From DATHSN01 sp035464115 (lineage in GTDB: Bacteria > Actinomycetota > Acidimicrobiia > Acidimicrobiales > SKKL01), in assembly GCA_035464115.1 (NCBI GenBank), contig DATHSN010000176.1:1-7305 (forward strand): DNA of 7,305 nt, given 5' to 3'. Shown here piece after piece: positions 5,490 to 7,305 of this stretch (position 1 is its first letter; the number at the start of each line of letters is the position of its first letter). The position numbers were made by a program, and so were the translations under genes. The notes under the pieces are model-generated. The model worked only from the letters and a program-made list of their open reading frames with translations. It was not told where the DNA came from and did not search any database.

Positions 5490-6836
5490 ATGGAGGGTTC
5501 GGACGACGCCGTGCTGTCGCTCGGTCGAGGCGGGGAGCTGCGCGCCGTGCAGCGCCGCTTCGCGCTGCGCTGGCGCATCGGCGTCGCCGTCGGCTTCGCC
5601 ATCCTCGGGGTGAACTGGGTCGGCCACGACCTGGTGCTCGACGCCGCTGCCCGCGAGCTCGGTGCCGAGCCCGCCGCCCTCGACGCGATCGCCCGGCTCC
5701 GTCAGGCCAACGAGGTGCTCAGCCTGGTGGCCGGTGCCGTGCTCGTGGCGGTGGGCCTGGTGTTCTTCCGGCCCCTCGACCGCACGTTGCGCCGCGAGAG
5801 CCGGTGGATCGACCAGACCGAGGAGGCCCAGCGTCGCGACGGGAACCGCCGGCGCTTCGCCGGCGAGCTGCACGAGGCCATGGAGATGGCCGGCACCGAG
5901 GCGGCGATCGCCAAGGTGGCCGAAGCGGTGTTCGAGGTGGTCGGCGATCGGCCCGCCGAGATGCTGCTCGCCGATGCGAGCGACGCCCACATGCGCGCCC
6001 GTGCCGTGCACCCCGAGGCGGGTGGCGCCGGGTGCGGGGTGGGCGCGCCGTTCGAGTGCCCCGCCGTGAAGCGGGCCCGCGCCCAGTCGTTCCCGAGCTC
6101 TCGGGCCATCAACGCCTGCCCGCACCTGCGCGAGCGCGACGGCGACCCCCGTTCGGCGTACTGCGCCCCAGTGGCGTTCATGGGTCGGTCGCTGGGCGTC
6201 GTGCACCTCACCGGTCCCGAGGGCGAACCCCTCGGGGCGGTCGCCAGCGAGCGGGTCGACGAGCTGGCCGGACAGCTCGGCATGCGCATCGGGACGGTTC
6301 GGGCCCTCGCCCGCGCCCAGCTGCAGGCGAGCACCGACAGCCTCACCGGCCTGGCCAACCGCCGCACCGCCGAGGAGCAGCTCGGGCAGCGGCTGGCCGA
6401 TGGCGAGGACCTCGCCGTGGCCCTCGTCGACCTCGACCACTTCAAGCGGCTGAACGACACCTACGGCCACGACGCCGGCGACCGGGCCCTGCGCCTGTTC
6501 GCCGACACCGTCCGCCGGGCGCTGCGCACCGACGATCTCGTCGCCCGCTGGGGCGGCGAGGAGTTCATCGTGGCGCTGCCCGGACTGGACCGCGCCGCCG
6601 CCGCCGACGCGCTCGACCGGATCCGGCTCGCCCTCGTCGATGCGTGTGCCCGCGCCGAGGCCCCGACGTTCACGGCGAGCTTCGGGGTGGTCGACACCGA
6701 CCTCGACCGCCGCCTCGACGTGGTCGTCCGCGAAGCCGACGCCGCGCTGTCACGGGCCAAGGAGATGGGCCGCGACCGAGTGGTGGTCGGCCCGGTCGAC
6801 GCCGCGTGGGCGCCGGTCGCCACGGTCGACGTCTGA
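5490..6836 (+). CDS. Membrane-anchored GAF-GGDEF diguanylate cyclase
   Basis: The 448-residue protein has two predicted membrane helices (about 29-50 and 77-94) joined by a loop of about 26 residues. A GAF-like domain (about 120-275) and a C-terminal GGDEF domain (about 278-435) follow. The cyclase domain has DSLTGLANRR, LVDLDHFKRLNDTYGHDAG and an intact GGEEF at 355-359. An RTDD product-inhibition site (R346/D349) lies five residues before it, so it should make c-di-GMP with feedback control. The GAF part carries four cysteines, C182, C190, C210 and C225, in a CP...ACPHL...YCAPVAFMGRSLGVVHLTGP pattern that I recall from other actinobacterial GAF-GGDEF proteins. They may bind a metal or sense redox state. 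ATG 5490 is preferred over GTG 5445, since the extra 15 residues look unrelated and GGAAG lies just before the ATG. No EAL or HD-GYP domain is fused. Confidence 0.92.
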   Translation: MEGSDDAVLSLGRGGELRAVQRRFALRWRIGVAVGFAILGVNWVGHDLVLDAAARELGAEPAALDAIARLRQANEVLSLVAGAVLVAVGLVFFRPLDRTLRRESRWIDQTEEAQRRDGNRRRFAGELHEAMEMAGTEAAIAKVAEAVFEVVGDRPAEMLLADASDAHMRARAVHPEAGGAGCGVGAPFECPAVKRARAQSFPSSRAINACPHLRERDGDPRSAYCAPVAFMGRSLGVVHLTGPEGEPLGAVASERVDELAGQLGMRIGTVRALARAQLQASTDSLTGLANRRTAEEQLGQRLADGEDLAVALVDLDHFKRLNDTYGHDAGDRALRLFADTVRRALRTDDLVARWGGEEFIVALPGLDRAAAADALDRIRLALVDACARAEAPTFTASFGVVDTDLDRRLDVVVREADAALSRAKEMGRDRVVVGPVDAAWAPVATVDV

Positions 6837-6893
6837 CTCGGCTCGCCCTCTTCCACGGGTGCCGCCGCGTGACTGACCACAGCCAACTTCGTT

Positions 6894-6922
6894 CGAAACG
6901 CCAGAGAGATTCTGGCGTTTCG
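6894..6922. repeat. Perfect 12-bp inverted repeat / hairpin
   Basis: CGAAACGCCAGA (6894-6905) and TCTGGCGTTTCG (6911-6922) are exact reverse complements around a 5-nt loop (GAGAT). It starts 57 nt after the GGDEF stop and ends 49 nt before the DUF222 start. It is the longest perfect inverted repeat I found here and is less GC-rich than its surroundings. It could terminate the GGDEF transcript, though only TTT closes the stem and no long T-tract follows. Alternatively it is part of a dispersed repeat or a protein-binding site linked to the DUF222 gene. Confidence 0.6.
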
Positions 6923-6959
6923 CGAGTTCGGGGCCGGCTTCACTGTCACACCCCCTCCG

Positions 6960-6965
6960 TATTCT
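6960..6965 (+). promoter_or_regulatory. -10 TATTCT of the DUF222 gene (leaderless)
   Basis: TATTCT lies 6 nt before the ATG at 6972, again implying a leaderless message. TTCACT (6939-6944) is a possible but closely spaced -35, with a 15-nt spacer. No Shine-Dalgarno is visible. Confidence 0.5.
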
Positions 6966-6971
6966 GGGTAC

Positions 6972-7305
6972 ATGTGTTCGACTCAGACGGAACGGATCAT
7001 GGACGAGTTGGCGGCGGCGGTTGCCGCCTATCAGCAGCTCGATCTCGAGGTGTTGGAGGCCACCGAGCTGTTGGCGGTGGTGCGCAAGGCCGAGGTGGTG
7101 GGCCGTCAGTTCGATCACGGCACTGACCGCCTCGCCGGTGAGGTGCATCGCACTGGCGCCCATCGGGTCGACGGGCACGCCAACGCGAAGTGCGCGTTGA
7201 TGCACCTCGGTCGGATACCTGGGCCCGAGGCTGCGCAGCGGATCTCTCGGGCGCGGGCGTTGCGGTTGCTGCCGGCGGTGGCTGACGCCTATCGGCGGGG
7301 GACGG
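6972..7305 (+). CDS. DUF222 (13E12-type) protein, probably HNH endonuclease, 3' end missing
   Basis: ATG 6972 opens a frame that continues to the window edge; 111 codons are visible. The text matches the DUF222 N-terminal domain of the 13E12 repeat family: a helical start, DRLAGEVHRTGAHRVDGHANAKCALMH (residues about 53-79), then an arginine-rich helix ending RALRLLPAVADAYRRGT. In complete members this domain is followed by a C-terminal HNH nuclease domain, which would lie beyond the edge; calling this one a nuclease is therefore inference. These genes are multicopy in many actinobacteria and behave like mobile or repeat-associated genes. Codon use differs from the neighbours: 20 of 111 codons end in A or T, against 7 of 159 in carD, and TTG is used six times. 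That suggests a different history. Confidence 0.85.
   Translation, partial: MCSTQTERIMDELAAAVAAYQQLDLEVLEATELLAVVRKAEVVGRQFDHGTDRLAGEVHRTGAHRVDGHANAKCALMHLGRIPGPEAAQRISRARALRLLPAVADAYRRGT

Noticed and set aside
4869..6470. 533-codon minus-strand open frame spanning the hydrolase start and the GGDEF gene
   Set aside because: It overlaps two well-supported genes, one of them antisense. Its translation is low-complexity and matches no family I know.
5396..7126. 576-codon plus-strand open frame across the GGDEF gene and into the DUF222 gene
   Set aside because: It is an arginine/proline-rich out-of-frame reading of the cyclase, which has intact motifs in the other frame.
1..7305. tRNA, rRNA, CRISPR array, toxin-antitoxin pair, phage genes, transposase or origin
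   Set aside because: No cloverleaf, regularly spaced repeat, or matching protein motif was seen. The only mobile-type signal is the partial DUF222 gene and its nearby inverted repeat.

Overview
This is very GC-rich chromosomal DNA in which almost every codon ends in G or C. The gene content points to an actinobacterium (Actinomycetota): a CarD whose residue register matches mycobacterial CarD, a thymidine kinase with the actinobacterial CxC zinc site, a DUF222/13E12-type HNH gene, and several genes that look leaderless. A lineage such as Acidimicrobiia is possible, but that is inference and cannot be settled from this window.

Layout, left to right. Positions 1-1485 (+) hold the 3' part of a PAS-GGDEF-EAL cyclic-di-GMP protein cut by the window edge. 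Next come a 48-codon membrane mini-ORF (1538-1684) and, overlapping or touching it, a DUF1045-type 2H phosphoesterase-fold protein (to 2385). A thymidine kinase follows (2433-3026, +). It converges on a metallo-beta-lactamase-fold protein (3061-3879, -) that has lost most of its metal ligands. CarD (3988-4467, +) is divergent from that gene and convergent with an alpha/beta hydrolase (4495-5406, -). The hydrolase is divergent from a membrane-anchored GAF-GGDEF diguanylate cyclase (5490-6836, +). After a gap with a perfect 12-bp inverted repeat, the N-terminal part of a DUF222 gene (6972 onward, +) runs off the right edge and has visibly different codon use.

The genes do not form one pathway. 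Strand changes split them into short units: c-di-GMP turnover at both ends, nucleotide salvage (tdk), global transcription (carD), and three enzymes or enzyme-fold proteins of unknown substrate. No gap without a gene exceeds 300 bases. The most coherent cross-gene signal is a TAnnnT -10 hexamer placed 6-9 nt before the start codon of four genes, which suggests leaderless transcripts. The items most worth a second look are the MBL protein with a degraded active site, the DUF1045 start overlapping a membrane mini-ORF, the four-cysteine GAF domain in the second cyclase, and the hairpin before the DUF222 gene. I see no convincing new multi-gene system.
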